Source: CBDCCV01 sp965215025
Lineage (GTDB): Bacteria; Bacteroidota; Rhodothermia; Rhodothermales; Salinibacteraceae
Assembly (NCBI GenBank): GCA_965215025.1
Contig: CBDCCV010000001.1
Location: 248,001 to 312,000 of the forward strand
Reading direction: 5' to 3'
DNA: 64,000 nt
Shown here: piece by piece, positions 9,247-17,970 of the stretch
Position numbering within the stretch: the first letter of the stretch is position 1
Layout of the letters: every line of letters starts with the position of its first letter
Notes under the pieces: model-generated
Told to the model about the DNA's origin: nothing
The model's database searches: none
What the model saw: the letters and a program-made list of their open reading frames with translations, nothing else
Made by a program: the position numbers and the translations under genes

Positions 9247-10719
9247 ATGCAACGACTGCTTCTTGCCACCCTCTTCGTCGCGCTCGCGCTGCCGGGCGCG
9301 GCGCTCGCCCCGAGCGTTTTCGCCCAGAGCATCCCGGTCAAGACCGTGCCGGTGGCCGAGGGCGATCAGTTCCTCCTCTTCCCCTCCCAGAACGAGAGCA
9401 TGGGCGGCGTCTCCATCGCCTTAGAAGACCCCCTAGCCGATCCGTTCGTGAACCCGGCCAAGGGCATCCGCACCGAGGGCGCGCACGTCTCCCTCGCGCC
9501 GGTGTACTACGGCTTCTCGGCCGATCAGGCCGCCATGGACGACGGCTCCGGCCGCACGCTGCCGATGAGCGCGCTCGCACGAAGCGGGCATTACTTCGGC
9601 GGGGCGGCGCTGGCGTGGCAGGAGCTGGTCTTGCCGCAACTCGAAAACGGCTGGCTCCCACAGCCGGCGCGCGAGGCCGAGCGCTCGCAGGACAACCTCT
9701 ACGCCTTTGGCATGGGCGGCTTGCAGATCCCCGGCACGAACCTCTCGGTGGCGGCCAGCGCCTTGGTGGCGCGCCTGAACGGCATCGAGGGCGTGCGGAT
9801 GCTCTACGCGCAGGGCAGCCAGGTGGACCAGTCCGGCACGATGGGCCTCTACCGCCTGGGCCTCTACCGCCACTGGACCGACGGGCGCTCGGCCGAGGCC
9901 GTCTTCATGCACCACCGCTTCTCGATGGAGCACGACATGCTCGAATGGCAGGGCGGCGACGGCTGGGAACGCGAGGGCACCTGGGCCGAGCGCACCGAGG
10001 AAGACCGCACGCTCGGCTGGGCGCTGCGCCTCGGCTACCAGCACCCGCTCTCTAACGGCTGGCGCCTCGGCGCGCAGGCCACCGGCGACTGGAAGTGGCA
10101 CCCGAAGATCCCCAACTACGACCTCATGCAGATCCCGCGCGATCCGGGCCGCTCCGAGGCGTACAACATCGGCATCGGCGTGGCGCGCAAGGTGGGGCCA
10201 GCGGCGTTCGGTCTCGACCTCATCTACGAGCCGATCTGGAGCCACACCTGGGCCGACGCGCTTGAAGACACCGAGACCAACGCCGGCGGCCTCGTCCGCG
10301 CCGGGCAGATGACCGTGGAGAACCACTTCCGCTTCCACAACGCCCGCCTGAAGATGGGCGCGCGGCGCGAGGCCGGGCGGTTCGACTTCGCCCTTGGCCT
10401 TGACGCGCACCGCATCCGCTACCACCTCGACCAGCAGAACTTCGTGCAGGTCTTCGAGCGCGAGATGGAGGAGAGCTGGACGGAGTGGACGTTCACGACG
10501 GGCCTGGGCCTGCGCTTCCCCGAGTTCACCGTCCGCTACCAGGGCGCCCTGACGCTGGGCACGGGCCAGCCCTCCACGCGCCGGTTCGTGGCCGAGACGG
10601 CGGACTTCGCCATGGCCGCCCGCGCCGACTACATCATCGCGCCCAACGGCGCCTTGACGCTCGACGAGGCGCGCGTGTTCACGCACCAGGTCTCCGTCAC
10701 CGTGCCGCTGACGCGCTGA
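9247..10719 (+). CDS. Outer-membrane beta-barrel protein, function unknown
   Basis: The 490-residue protein starts with a clear signal peptide (MQRLLLATLFVALALPGAALA, cleavage near SVFAQ). It continues with alternating polar and hydrophobic strands rich in aromatic residues, such as LYRLGLYRHWTD, RTLGWALRLGYQ and FEFTVRYQGALTLGTG-like segments. It ends in strand-like VSVTVPLTR. This pattern fits a transport- or adhesin-type barrel exported to the outer membrane, but I recognise no specific family. The ATG at 9247 is preferred because the signal peptide begins there, although the frame is open 37 codons earlier. A strong hairpin terminator follows at 10746. Confidence 0.65.
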   Translation: MQRLLLATLFVALALPGAALAPSVFAQSIPVKTVPVAEGDQFLLFPSQNESMGGVSIALEDPLADPFVNPAKGIRTEGAHVSLAPVYYGFSADQAAMDDGSGRTLPMSALARSGHYFGGAALAWQELVLPQLENGWLPQPAREAERSQDNLYAFGMGGLQIPGTNLSVAASALVARLNGIEGVRMLYAQGSQVDQSGTMGLYRLGLYRHWTDGRSAEAVFMHHRFSMEHDMLEWQGGDGWEREGTWAERTEEDRTLGWALRLGYQHPLSNGWRLGAQATGDWKWHPKIPNYDLMQIPRDPGRSEAYNIGIGVARKVGPAAFGLDLIYEPIWSHTWADALEDTETNAGGLVRAGQMTVENHFRFHNARLKMGARREAGRFDFALGLDAHRIRYHLDQQNFVQVFEREMEESWTEWTFTTGLGLRFPEFTVRYQGALTLGTGQPSTRRFVAETADFAMAARADYIIAPNGALTLDEARVFTHQVSVTVPLTR

Positions 10720-10745
10720 GCGCCCGGCGGTTTTCTGTGCAGAAG

Positions 10746-10784
10746 AAAGCGCCGCGCAGCCTCCTCCGGGTGACGCGGCGCTTT
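10746..10784. terminator. Perfect 11-bp hairpin terminator
   Basis: The arms aaagcgccgcg (10746-10756) and cgcggcgcttt (10774-10784) are perfectly complementary around a 17-base loop. An A-rich base lies on one side and T-rich sequence on the other, so it could work in both directions. It ends the barrel gene at 10719. The same design (gaagaaa-gcgcc stem) recurs behind other genes of this window (32361, 44321, 49845). Confidence 0.75.
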
Positions 10785-10953
10785 CCGTTTGGTGACGACC
10801 GGCGAAGGAAGACCGACGACCTCGAAGCGCGCACGTCGTCCATCGTCCGTCGTCCGTCCGTCGTCGGCGTGCCCAGCGAACACGGCGCGCGGATGGCGTG
10901 TTAACGTTTTCGCAATCCGCCCATCATCCGTACGCAGCTTTCGAGGACAGAGC

Positions 10954-11787
10954 ATGGCAGAGCAGATCTACCAGACGATCCAGGGCGAAGAGGTGCCGGC
11001 GCTGGGCCTGGGCACGTGGAAGCTTGACGGCGAGGCCTGCCGCCGGGGCGTGGCCGAGGCGCTGGAGATGGGCTACCGCCACATCGACACGGCGCAAGTC
11101 TACGAGAACGAGGCCGAGGTCGGCCAAGGCCTCCAGGACGCCGCGGGCGTGGACCGCGACGACGTGTTCCTCGTCACTAAAATCTGGCCGGAGAACTTGG
11201 CGCCGGGCAACGTGCGCGCCTCAGCGGAGGAGAGCCTCAAAAAGCTCGGCACCGACTACGTGGACCTCTTACACGTGCACTGGCCGGCGGGCGCTTTCGA
11301 GATGGAAGGCACGATGGAGGCCATGAGCGCGCTGCGCGAGGCGGGCAAAGCGCGGCACCTGGGCGTGAGCAACTTCACGCCGGAGCTGGTGGAGGAAGCG
11401 CTCAGCCACGCGCCGCTCTTTGCCGTGCAGGTGGAGTACCACCCGTTCCTCTCGCAGCACGCGCTGGCGCGGACGGCGCGCGAGCACGACCTCCTCCTCA
11501 CCGCCTACAGCCCGCTCGCGCGCGGCAAGGTGCTCGATGACGACCTGCTCCAGGCCATCGGCGATGCGCATGGGAAGACGGCGGCGCAGGTGGCGCTGCG
11601 CTGGCTCGTGCAGCAGAATAAGGTGGCGGCCATCCCCAAGGCGTCCTCGACGGAGCACCGCCGCAGCAACTTCGACCTCTTCGACTTCGCGCTCTCGGAC
11701 GAGGAGATGCAGGGCATCTTCGACCTCGCGCGCGGCGAGCGCATCATCCACCCGGACGACCTCGCCCCCGCCGCCTGGAGCGCTTGA
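10954..11787 (+). CDS. Aldo/keto reductase
   Basis: The 277-residue protein has the full AKR tetrad: Asp45 and Tyr50 in YRHIDTAQVYENE, Lys76 in FLVTKIWPE and His109 in DLLHVHWP. The C-terminal NADPH-binding part includes AIPKASSTEHRRSNFDLFDF. The length and the 2,5-diketo-D-gluconate reductase-like motifs suggest a cytoplasmic NADPH-dependent carbonyl reductase with broad substrates. The ATG at 10954 gives the usual short N-terminus before the first beta strand. The 165-base upstream region holds a repetitive palindromic stretch (10817-10870) rather than a clear promoter. Confidence 0.9.
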   Translation: MAEQIYQTIQGEEVPALGLGTWKLDGEACRRGVAEALEMGYRHIDTAQVYENEAEVGQGLQDAAGVDRDDVFLVTKIWPENLAPGNVRASAEESLKKLGTDYVDLLHVHWPAGAFEMEGTMEAMSALREAGKARHLGVSNFTPELVEEALSHAPLFAVQVEYHPFLSQHALARTAREHDLLLTAYSPLARGKVLDDDLLQAIGDAHGKTAAQVALRWLVQQNKVAAIPKASSTEHRRSNFDLFDFALSDEEMQGIFDLARGERIIHPDDLAPAAWSA

Positions 11788-11835
11788 TCTTTTTTTGACC
11801 GCTGACCGCCGACGGCGGACCTCTGCTGAAAAACG

Positions 11836-12390
11836 ATGGCGAAAAGCGCTGTCCATCTCGTCAACGCTGCGCTGCTGGCCGGTCTCTTCGCCGGGAGCGT
11901 GCTCGTCTTCGACACGCTGCCGGAGCGGATCCCTATGCACTTCGGCTGGGACGGCACGCCGGACCGCTTTGCCCAGACGACGTGGCTTTCGTGGCTGGCG
12001 CTGCCGCTCATCGCGCTGGCGACGGCGGCACTGTGCTACGGCTGCGCGTGGCTCATTGCTCAGGCGCCGGAGGCGGTGAACGTGCCCGGCTGCCAAGCCG
12101 AGTACGACGCGCTCTCCTCAGCCGGCAAGCAACAGATAGGCACGCTGGGACAGCGCTTCCTCTACTGGACGGCAGCGGGCACGACGGTGCTCTTCGCGGT
12201 GATACAGCGCGGCAGCTACGCTGTGGCAACTGGCACGAGCGAACAGTTGCCGTCGTATGCGGGCGTTTGGGTCGCTGTCGTCTTCACGCTTGCCGTGATA
12301 GCGGGGGCGGTGTGGATCGGCCGGAAAACGCGGGCGGAGGTGAAGCGCCTCTACCGGCAGGAGCAGGACGCGCCACCGGCAGAGCCGTGA
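11836..12390 (+). CDS. DUF1648 domain membrane protein
   Basis: The 184-residue protein contains the DUF1648 motif LPERIPMHFGWDGTPDRF right after the first transmembrane helix, then three more hydrophobic segments and a basic, Glu-rich tail. DUF1648 is the N-terminal module of SdpI-like immunity and growth-modulating membrane proteins, but this protein is shorter and lacks the rest of SdpI. Its role cannot be specified. It lies 48 bases after the aldo/keto reductase and 70 bases before yihY, all co-directional. Confidence 0.75.
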   Translation: MAKSAVHLVNAALLAGLFAGSVLVFDTLPERIPMHFGWDGTPDRFAQTTWLSWLALPLIALATAALCYGCAWLIAQAPEAVNVPGCQAEYDALSSAGKQQIGTLGQRFLYWTAAGTTVLFAVIQRGSYAVATGTSEQLPSYAGVWVAVVFTLAVIAGAVWIGRKTRAEVKRLYRQEQDAPPAEP

Positions 12391-12460
12391 GCGCGTGCGC
12401 CGGTGGCGGGCCGTGGCTATATTGGCGCGTGCTCGCCCTCTCCAACGTGCCACGCTGCCC

Positions 12461-13525
12461 ATGCCCTCCTGGCTCAAGACGACGTTCAGCCTCTTCAGTG
12501 AGACGTTCGCGGTGTGGCTCGAAGACGACGCGCCGAGCCTGGGCGCCGCGCTGGCGTACTACACCATCTTCTCGCTCGCGCCGCTTTTGGTCATCGTCAT
12601 CGGTGTGGCGGGGATGGTGTGGAGGCAGTCCGACAGCGTGCGCGCCGACGTGATGCAGCAGGTAGGCGACCTCGTTGGGCCGGACGGGGCGGAGATGGTG
12701 GGCACCATGCTCGACAGCGCGAGCGGCCCCGGTGCCGAGAGCTTCTGGGCCACGCTCATCGGTGGGGCCGTGCTCCTCTTTGGCGCCACGACGGCGTTTG
12801 CGCAGCTCAAGGCCTCGCTCAACGTCATCTGGGGCGTGCGGCCCGACCCGGACCGCGGCTTCGTCAACCTGCTCCTGGCGCGCGTCCTCTCCTTTGGGCT
12901 GGTGCTCACCATCGGGTTCCTGCTCCTCGTCTCGCTCATCCTAAGCGCGGCGCTCTCGGCCCTGGACGCCTTTCTTACCGACCTCGCCTTCGGCACCGAC
13001 GTGCTGATCCAGGCGGCGGGCTTCGTCATCTCGCTCGGCGTGGTGGTGGTGCTTTTCGCCCTCATCTTCAAGTACCTGCCCGACGCCGAGATCGAATGGC
13101 GCGACGTGTGGGTGGGCGCCTTTATCACGGCGCTCCTCTTCACGCTGGGGAAGTTCGCGCTGGGCGTCTACCTGGGGTCGAGCAGCGCGGCCTCGGCCTA
13201 CGGCGCCGCCGGCTCGCTCGTGCTGCTCCTCATCTGGATCTACTACTCGGCGCAGATCCTCTTCTTCGGCGCGGCCTTTACGCGCGTCTACGCCCAGCGC
13301 TACGGCGCGCAGATCCGCCCCGCCAAGGGTGCCCTGCGCGCTGAAGACCTGGAAGACGAGGGGGAGCCGGCGGACGAGCACGAAGAGAAGAAGGCCGAGG
13401 TCGCGGCACCGGCGGAGCGCCGTGCCGCCGCGCCGAGGCAACGGCGTCCGCTGTGGAAGCGCGCCGCGCCGCTCGTGCTGGCCTTCTTCGTAGGACGCGC
13501 GCTGGGGCGGCGCGGCTCCTCCTGA
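12461..13525 (+). CDS. YihY/BrkB family inner-membrane protein
   Basis: The 354-residue protein has the family opening DDAPSLGAALAYYTIFSLAPLLVIVIGV and six hydrophobic helices. The conserved region ATTAFAQLKASLNVIWGV follows, and the end motif is GSLVLLLIWIYYSAQILFFGAAFTRVYA. A charged tail rich in Glu, Lys and Arg ends with a short hydrophobic piece. These proteins were once called ribonuclease BN in error; their actual function in the inner membrane is unsettled. The ATG at 12461 fits the conserved start (MPSWLKTTFSLFSET). The preceding GC-rich leader of about 70 bases carries no obvious signal. Confidence 0.85.
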   Translation: MPSWLKTTFSLFSETFAVWLEDDAPSLGAALAYYTIFSLAPLLVIVIGVAGMVWRQSDSVRADVMQQVGDLVGPDGAEMVGTMLDSASGPGAESFWATLIGGAVLLFGATTAFAQLKASLNVIWGVRPDPDRGFVNLLLARVLSFGLVLTIGFLLLVSLILSAALSALDAFLTDLAFGTDVLIQAAGFVISLGVVVVLFALIFKYLPDAEIEWRDVWVGAFITALLFTLGKFALGVYLGSSSAASAYGAAGSLVLLLIWIYYSAQILFFGAAFTRVYAQRYGAQIRPAKGALRAEDLEDEGEPADEHEEKKAEVAAPAERRAAAPRQRRPLWKRAAPLVLAFFVGRALGRRGSS

Positions 13526-13554
13526 GCGCGGCGCGCGGCGTGCCTGCGGCGCTG

Positions 13555-13980
13555 CTACGCGCCGAGCGCGTCGGCGCCGGCCTGCGCCACCTCGTGGTCG
13601 TCCTCAACCACGCTGCCGCTGACGCCGATGGCGCCGATGACCTCGCCGCTGCCGTTCTTGAGCGGGAGGCCGCCGGGGAACGTGATCAGCCCGCCGTTGG
13701 AGTGCTCGATGTTGTAGAGCGAGCCGCCCGGCTGCGAGAGTTTCCCCACCTCACCCGTGGGCATGTCGAAGTAGCGCGCCGTCTCGGCCTTCTTGATGGC
13801 GATGTCGATGGAGCCGAGCCACGCCCCGTCCATGCGGACGAACGCCTTGAGGTTCGCACCCGCATCCACGACAGCGATGTTCATCTTCAGGTCCATCTCC
13901 TCGGCCTTGCGGCGCGCGGCGCTCATGACGGAGAGGGCCTGCTCGGTGCTGACGTCGGCTACGGTGTTGGCGTCGGGCAT
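13555..13980 (-). CDS. GlcG/HbpS family heme-degrading domain protein
   Basis: The 141-residue protein shows the HbpS/GlcG pattern: ALSVMSAARRKAEEMDLKMNIAVVDAGANLKAFVRMDGAWLGS. This is followed by the glycine-rich GGLPLKNGSGEVIGAIGVSGS and the ending EDDHEVAQAGADAL. Family members bind heme or small ligands and occur next to glycolate or redox genes; none of those is nearby. It has no signal peptide and is predicted cytoplasmic. The start MPDANTVAD at 13980 is chosen over an upstream ATG because it matches the compact family length. Confidence 0.85.
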   Translation of the reverse strand: MPDANTVADVSTEQALSVMSAARRKAEEMDLKMNIAVVDAGANLKAFVRMDGAWLGSIDIAIKKAETARYFDMPTGEVGKLSQPGGSLYNIEHSNGGLITFPGGLPLKNGSGEVIGAIGVSGSVVEDDHEVAQAGADALGA

Positions 13981-14261
13981 GAGTTGGGGGTTTCGGGGAT
14001 GGGCTGAGTGAAGGACAACCGGCAGCGCGGCGACGGCAGCGCTTCGGGATGCGCCTTCAAGGATAGCCGGGCGAGCATCCCGAATCAAGCCGGCACGCGC
14101 CCCGGACGGCTGCGTGTTGCGGATGGCCGCGCGCTGCGAAGAGGCCGCCGGCGGAGCCTTTCAGGAAACCGCGTAAAGAAACTGTCTGTAGCGAAACGGC
14201 AGCCTCGCAGCGCTGATTGAAGACGCTCAGCCCGACCCCCACCACACGCCCCCCGCCGCGC

Positions 14262-15359
14262 ATGGCAACCAAGAAGTCCACCGCTGCGTCCAAAAAGGCC
14301 GCGCCCCAAGGCGGTGCGCTTGGCCCTAAGGCCTCGGCCCGCCGCGCCGGCTTGCGCTACGTCTCTGACGAGGAGCCGGGCCTGACGCGCAAACCTTGGG
14401 GCCGCGGCTTCACCTACCTCGACGCCGAGGGCAACCGCATCACCGACGAGGACGAGCGCGCGCGCATCGAGGCGCTGGCCATCCCCCCCGCCTGGACCGA
14501 GGTGTGGATCGCCGCCACGCCAGACGCGCACCTGCTCTCCACCGGCCGCGACGACAAGGGCCGCAAGCAGTACATCTACCACCCCGAGTGGCAGGCCGCG
14601 CGCCAGCGGATGAAGTTCGACCGCCTCATCCTCTTCGCGCAATCGCTCTCGCAGCTGCGCGCGCGCTGCCGCCACGACCTCACGCTCGACGGCCTCCCGC
14701 GCGACAAGGTCCTCGCCGCCGTGGTCCGCCTCCTGGACCGCACGCTCATCCGCATTGGCGGGGACGAGTACGCGCAGGAGAACGACTCCTTCGGGCTGAC
14801 GACGATGCGCCGCCGCCACGTCCGCTTTGACAAAAAGGGCGCGTGCACGTTCAGCTTTGCGGGGAAGAGCGGCCAAGAGCACGAGATCCCGCTTGACGAT
14901 CCCCTCCTCGCGCGCATCGTCCAGGACTGCTGCGACGTGCCGGGCTACGAGATCTTCGCCTTCTTTGACGAAGACGAGCAGAAGCACGACGTCAAGGCCA
15001 GCCACGTCAACGCCTACCTGCGCGAGACGACCGGCGAGGACTTCACCGCCAAGCACTTCCGCACGTGGGGCGGGACCGTGCGCGCGGCCACCTTCTTTCA
15101 CGAGGCCGGCCCCGCCGAAGACGAGGACGCCGCCCAAAAGACCACCGTGGCGATGGTCAAGGCCGTGGCCGAGGCCCTGGGCAACACGCCCGCCGTCTGC
15201 CGCGACTACTACATCCATCCCGCCATCACGGAAGGCTACGCCGAGGGCACGCTGCTCCCGGCCTGGCGCTCGTTTTTGGAGGAAGAGCCGGCCGCGCAGC
15301 TCGAGCCACCCGAACACGCCACGCTGAGCTTCCTCCGCGCCGGCGTGGTGAACGACTGA
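14262..15359 (+). CDS. DNA topoisomerase IB
   Basis: The 365-residue protein begins with a Lys/Ala-rich tail, followed by the bacterial TopIB N-terminal domain. It carries the catalytic set GRDDKGRKQYIYH, RIGGDEYAQENDSFGLTTMRRRHV (Arg), KHFRTWGGTVRA (Arg) and the nucleophile region VCRDYYIHPAI with the active Tyr. Bacterial TopIB relaxes supercoils of both signs by a 3'-phosphotyrosine intermediate. The length is normal for this poxvirus-like class. The ATG at 14262 follows a run of codons with no homology. A hairpin terminator follows at 15457. Confidence 0.92.
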   Translation: MATKKSTAASKKAAPQGGALGPKASARRAGLRYVSDEEPGLTRKPWGRGFTYLDAEGNRITDEDERARIEALAIPPAWTEVWIAATPDAHLLSTGRDDKGRKQYIYHPEWQAARQRMKFDRLILFAQSLSQLRARCRHDLTLDGLPRDKVLAAVVRLLDRTLIRIGGDEYAQENDSFGLTTMRRRHVRFDKKGACTFSFAGKSGQEHEIPLDDPLLARIVQDCCDVPGYEIFAFFDEDEQKHDVKASHVNAYLRETTGEDFTAKHFRTWGGTVRAATFFHEAGPAEDEDAAQKTTVAMVKAVAEALGNTPAVCRDYYIHPAITEGYAEGTLLPAWRSFLEEEPAAQLEPPEHATLSFLRAGVVND

Positions 15360-15456
15360 CGCGCCTCCGCTTCCATCAGGCGGCTGCCTGAAACGTCCGC
15401 GCTCCATCCGACAAGCAGGCCGAGGCCGGCTTCCCCGCAAACGCTGCTGGTGCTCC

Positions 15457-15488
15457 GCCGCGTGCCGCTCTGGTGCGCGGCTTTTCTT
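15457..15488 (+). terminator. Terminator after the topoisomerase IB gene
   Basis: The arms gccgcgtgcc (15457-15466) and ggtgcgcggc (15472-15481) pair with two mismatches around a 5-base loop. They are followed directly by ttttcttt, giving the classic GC stem plus U tract. The 295-base interval 15360-15654 otherwise contains only the amtB promoter region. Confidence 0.65.
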
Positions 15489-15577
15489 TGTGCCGGGCGC
15501 CCCGCCTTCTTTCCGATTGCGATGCGTCTCTTTTTCATTTCTTTACTTTGCAGAGGGAGGCAATCTCATTATTAAGT

Positions 15578-15606
15578 TTGACAGTTGACTACTTGAACCT
15601 TAAAAT
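15578..15606 (+). promoter_or_regulatory. Candidate amtB promoter, near-consensus -35/-10
   Basis: The sequence ttgaca (15578-15583) and taaaat (15601-15606) are separated by exactly 17 bases. They sit in a strikingly AT-rich island in this GC-rich genome. The predicted start would be near 15613, leaving a leader of about 42 bases before the amtB ATG at 15655. This is a housekeeping sigma-70-like box; the typical Bacteroidetes -7 element (TAnnTTTG) is not present here. Confidence 0.55.
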
Positions 15607-15654
15607 TAAAACTGAACTATCCATCTTGCTTCACAAACCATTGCCAACGCCAGC

Positions 15655-17025
15655 ATGAAGCTCCGTTTCGTCACTGCCCTTGCTTTTGTTCTCGTCCTCA
15701 GCGCGGCGCCGGTGTGGGCGCAGGACGCCGCCACCGCCGAGGCCGTGCAGGTCAACCTCAACTACGTGTGGACGATCATCGCGGCGGCCCTCGTCTTCCT
15801 CATGCAGGCGGGCTTCGCGCTCTTGGAGACGGGCCTGACGCGCGCCAAGAACGCCGTCAACATCATCATGAAAAACGTGATGGACGCCTCGGCGGGCGCG
15901 CTCGCGTTCTTCTGCGTCGGCTTTGGGCTGATGTTCGGGCACACGACGGGCGGCTGGTTCGGCACGGACGGCTTTTTCCTGGCGGGCGTGACGGATCAGC
16001 CGGCCGAGTGGACGTACGCCTTCTTTTTCTTCCAAGCCGTCTTTGCGGCCACGGCGGCCACCATCGTCTCCGGCGCCGTGGCCGAGCGGGTGAAGTTCAG
16101 CGGGTACCTCATCTTCTCGGTGCTGGTGACGGCGCTGATCTACCCCGTCTTTGGGGCGTGGGCGTGGGGCGGCCTCTTCAACGGCGGCGGCTGGCTCGAA
16201 GCCTTGGGCTTTATCGACTTCGCCGGCTCGACGGTGGTGCACTCGGTGGGCGGATGGGCCGCGCTCGCCGGCGCGATGGTCGTGGGGCCGCGCGCTGGGA
16301 AGTACGATGCCGAAGGGCGGCCCCGCAGCATCGAGGGGCACAGCCTGCCGTTGGCCGCGCTGGGCGTCTTCATCCTGTGGTTCGGATGGTTCGGCTTCAA
16401 CGCCGGCTCGACCACCGTGGGCGACACGGCCATCGCGCTCATCGCCACGAACACGTTTCTGGCCGCCGGCGCGGGGGCCGTGGGCGCCATGACCATCACC
16501 TGGATTAAAAACGGGAAGCCCGACGCGGGCATGACGCTCAACGGCGTACTGGGCGGCTTGGTGGGGATCACGGCCGGCTGCGCGAACCTCGTCCCCGGCT
16601 TCGCCATCCTGACGGGCGCGGTGGCGGGCGTGGTCGTCGTCTTCGCCAGCGAGGTTATCGAGCGCTTCGTGGACGACCCCGTGGGCGCGGTGGCCGTGCA
16701 CGGCGTGTGCGGTGCGTGGGGCACGCTCGCCGCCGGCCTCTTCGACGCGGGCGGGTTCAGCCTTCCTCAGCTTGGCGTGCAGGCCCTGGGCGTAGGCGCA
16801 GCGTTCTTGTGGGCCTTCCCGCTCTGCTACGTGCTTTTCAAGGGGATCGACCGGCTCGTGGGCGGGCTGCGCATCAACGGCGATCTGGAGAAGAGCGGAC
16901 TCGATCTGCACGAGCACGCCGTCCGCGCCTACCCCGAGTTCGGCCGCCATCACGCCTCGGCGCGTGCGGAGCCGGCGCGTGCCGACGTCCGCGAGTACGA
17001 GAACGGCGAGGTCGTGGCGCCTTGA
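15655..17025 (+). CDS. amtB: Ammonium transporter (Amt family)
   Basis: The 456-residue protein has a cleavable signal peptide (LVLSAAPVWA) and 11 predicted transmembrane helices. Family motifs seen are FLMQAGFALLETGLTRAKNAVNIIMKN, GGWLEALGFIDFAGSTVVHSVGGW (pore His), ILWFGWFGFNAGST and DDPVGAVAVHGVCGAWGTLA (second pore His). It imports ammonia derived from ammonium. No glnK/PII gene lies next to it, which is unusual because amtB is commonly paired with glnK. The cytoplasmic tail is long and ends in RADVREYENGEVVAP. Transcription probably starts at the promoter at 15578-15606, and a hairpin follows at 17059. Confidence 0.95.
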   Translation: MKLRFVTALAFVLVLSAAPVWAQDAATAEAVQVNLNYVWTIIAAALVFLMQAGFALLETGLTRAKNAVNIIMKNVMDASAGALAFFCVGFGLMFGHTTGGWFGTDGFFLAGVTDQPAEWTYAFFFFQAVFAATAATIVSGAVAERVKFSGYLIFSVLVTALIYPVFGAWAWGGLFNGGGWLEALGFIDFAGSTVVHSVGGWAALAGAMVVGPRAGKYDAEGRPRSIEGHSLPLAALGVFILWFGWFGFNAGSTTVGDTAIALIATNTFLAAGAGAVGAMTITWIKNGKPDAGMTLNGVLGGLVGITAGCANLVPGFAILTGAVAGVVVVFASEVIERFVDDPVGAVAVHGVCGAWGTLAAGLFDAGGFSLPQLGVQALGVGAAFLWAFPLCYVLFKGIDRLVGGLRINGDLEKSGLDLHEHAVRAYPEFGRHHASARAEPARADVREYENGEVVAP

Positions 17026-17058
17026 CGCCCCAGGATCTGCGCCGACGGGAAGCACTGG

Positions 17059-17091
17059 AGCGGTCGCCTCTTTCGAGGGGCGGCCGCTTTG
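17059..17091 (+). terminator. Terminator after amtB
   Basis: An agcggtcgcctc arm (17059-17070) faces gaggggcggccgct (17075-17088) across a 4-base loop, with a small bulge, followed by ttg. The stem is long and GC-rich, but the T tract is short, so confidence is moderate. Confidence 0.5.
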
Positions 17092-17218
17092 CTGTGCGGC
17101 GCGGTTTCGCTCATGCCTACGGGCGGCACGCCACGGCGGATGCGCGTTGACCGGCAGCGTAACTTCGGCTATGTTGTGTGCGTACTGATCTTCGGACTCT
17201 AACTATTCTCCGGAGCTT

Positions 17219-17830
17219 ATGGACGCGATCTACCTCGTCTGCCTCCTTGTGGGCGGCTTTTTCGTCCTCCTCTCCGTCCTCGGCGGCGGCGACACCGATG
17301 CCGACGTGGACGCGGATTTCGATGCCGACTTCGACGCGGATCTGGACGCGGACGCCGGCGACTTCGACGGCGAGGCGGACGTGCACGCGCTCGATGCCGT
17401 GAGCGACGTCTCGGCCGGGCCGGGCTGGGTGGACCTTTTTACCATCCGCGCGCTCTTCCTCTTCATGGCTTTTTTCGGGCTGACGGGCGTCTTGCTCGAC
17501 TGGATCGGCACCGAGGAACCGATGGCGGCGGTCCTGGCCGCGCTCACGGGGCTGATCATCGGCCTCGGCGGCAACTACATCATCAAGACGGTGGGCTACC
17601 GCCACGTGTCGAGCAGCGTCACCACGCGCGATCTCAAAGGCACGACCGCCGAGGTGACGCTCCCCTTCGAGGGCGACGGCCTCGGCAAGGTGCGCCTCGT
17701 CGCGCGCGGGAACCGGGTGCAGCTGCGCGCTCGCTCGTTCGAGGCGGCCGACGGCCCCTTCGCCCCCGGCGACGAGGTCGTCGTCGTGCGCATGGACGGC
17801 TCCGTGGCCGAGGTAGTCAAGCCGGAGTGA
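17219..17830 (+). CDS. NfeD/OB-fold membrane protein partner of flotillin
   Basis: The 203-residue protein has an N-terminal transmembrane helix, an Asp-rich repeat segment (residues ~23-46, built from D-A-D triplets) and two more helices. It ends in an OB-fold-like domain (LKGTTAEVTLPFEGDGLGKVRLVARGNRV). This is the architecture of YuaF/NfeD-like proteins that are co-transcribed with flotillin and help form membrane microdomains. The flotillin gene starts 140 bases downstream on the same strand. The Asp-rich loop is unusual and may bind cations (inference). A palindromic repeat (17832-17912) lies in the gap. Confidence 0.78.
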   Translation: MDAIYLVCLLVGGFFVLLSVLGGGDTDADVDADFDADFDADLDADAGDFDGEADVHALDAVSDVSAGPGWVDLFTIRALFLFMAFFGLTGVLLDWIGTEEPMAAVLAALTGLIIGLGGNYIIKTVGYRHVSSSVTTRDLKGTTAEVTLPFEGDGLGKVRLVARGNRVQLRARSFEAADGPFAPGDEVVVVRMDGSVAEVVKPE

Positions 17831-17970
17831 TTGGGAACGGATGAGCGGATGACAGGAAGAAGGGACGCCACACAGATCTTCCGTTCACCCATCCCTCCTT
17901 CCCGGCCTAAAAACGCTCCCGCCCGGCCCGCTCCAACTCTCTATCCTGACTCAACATCGAGGCAAAGAAA

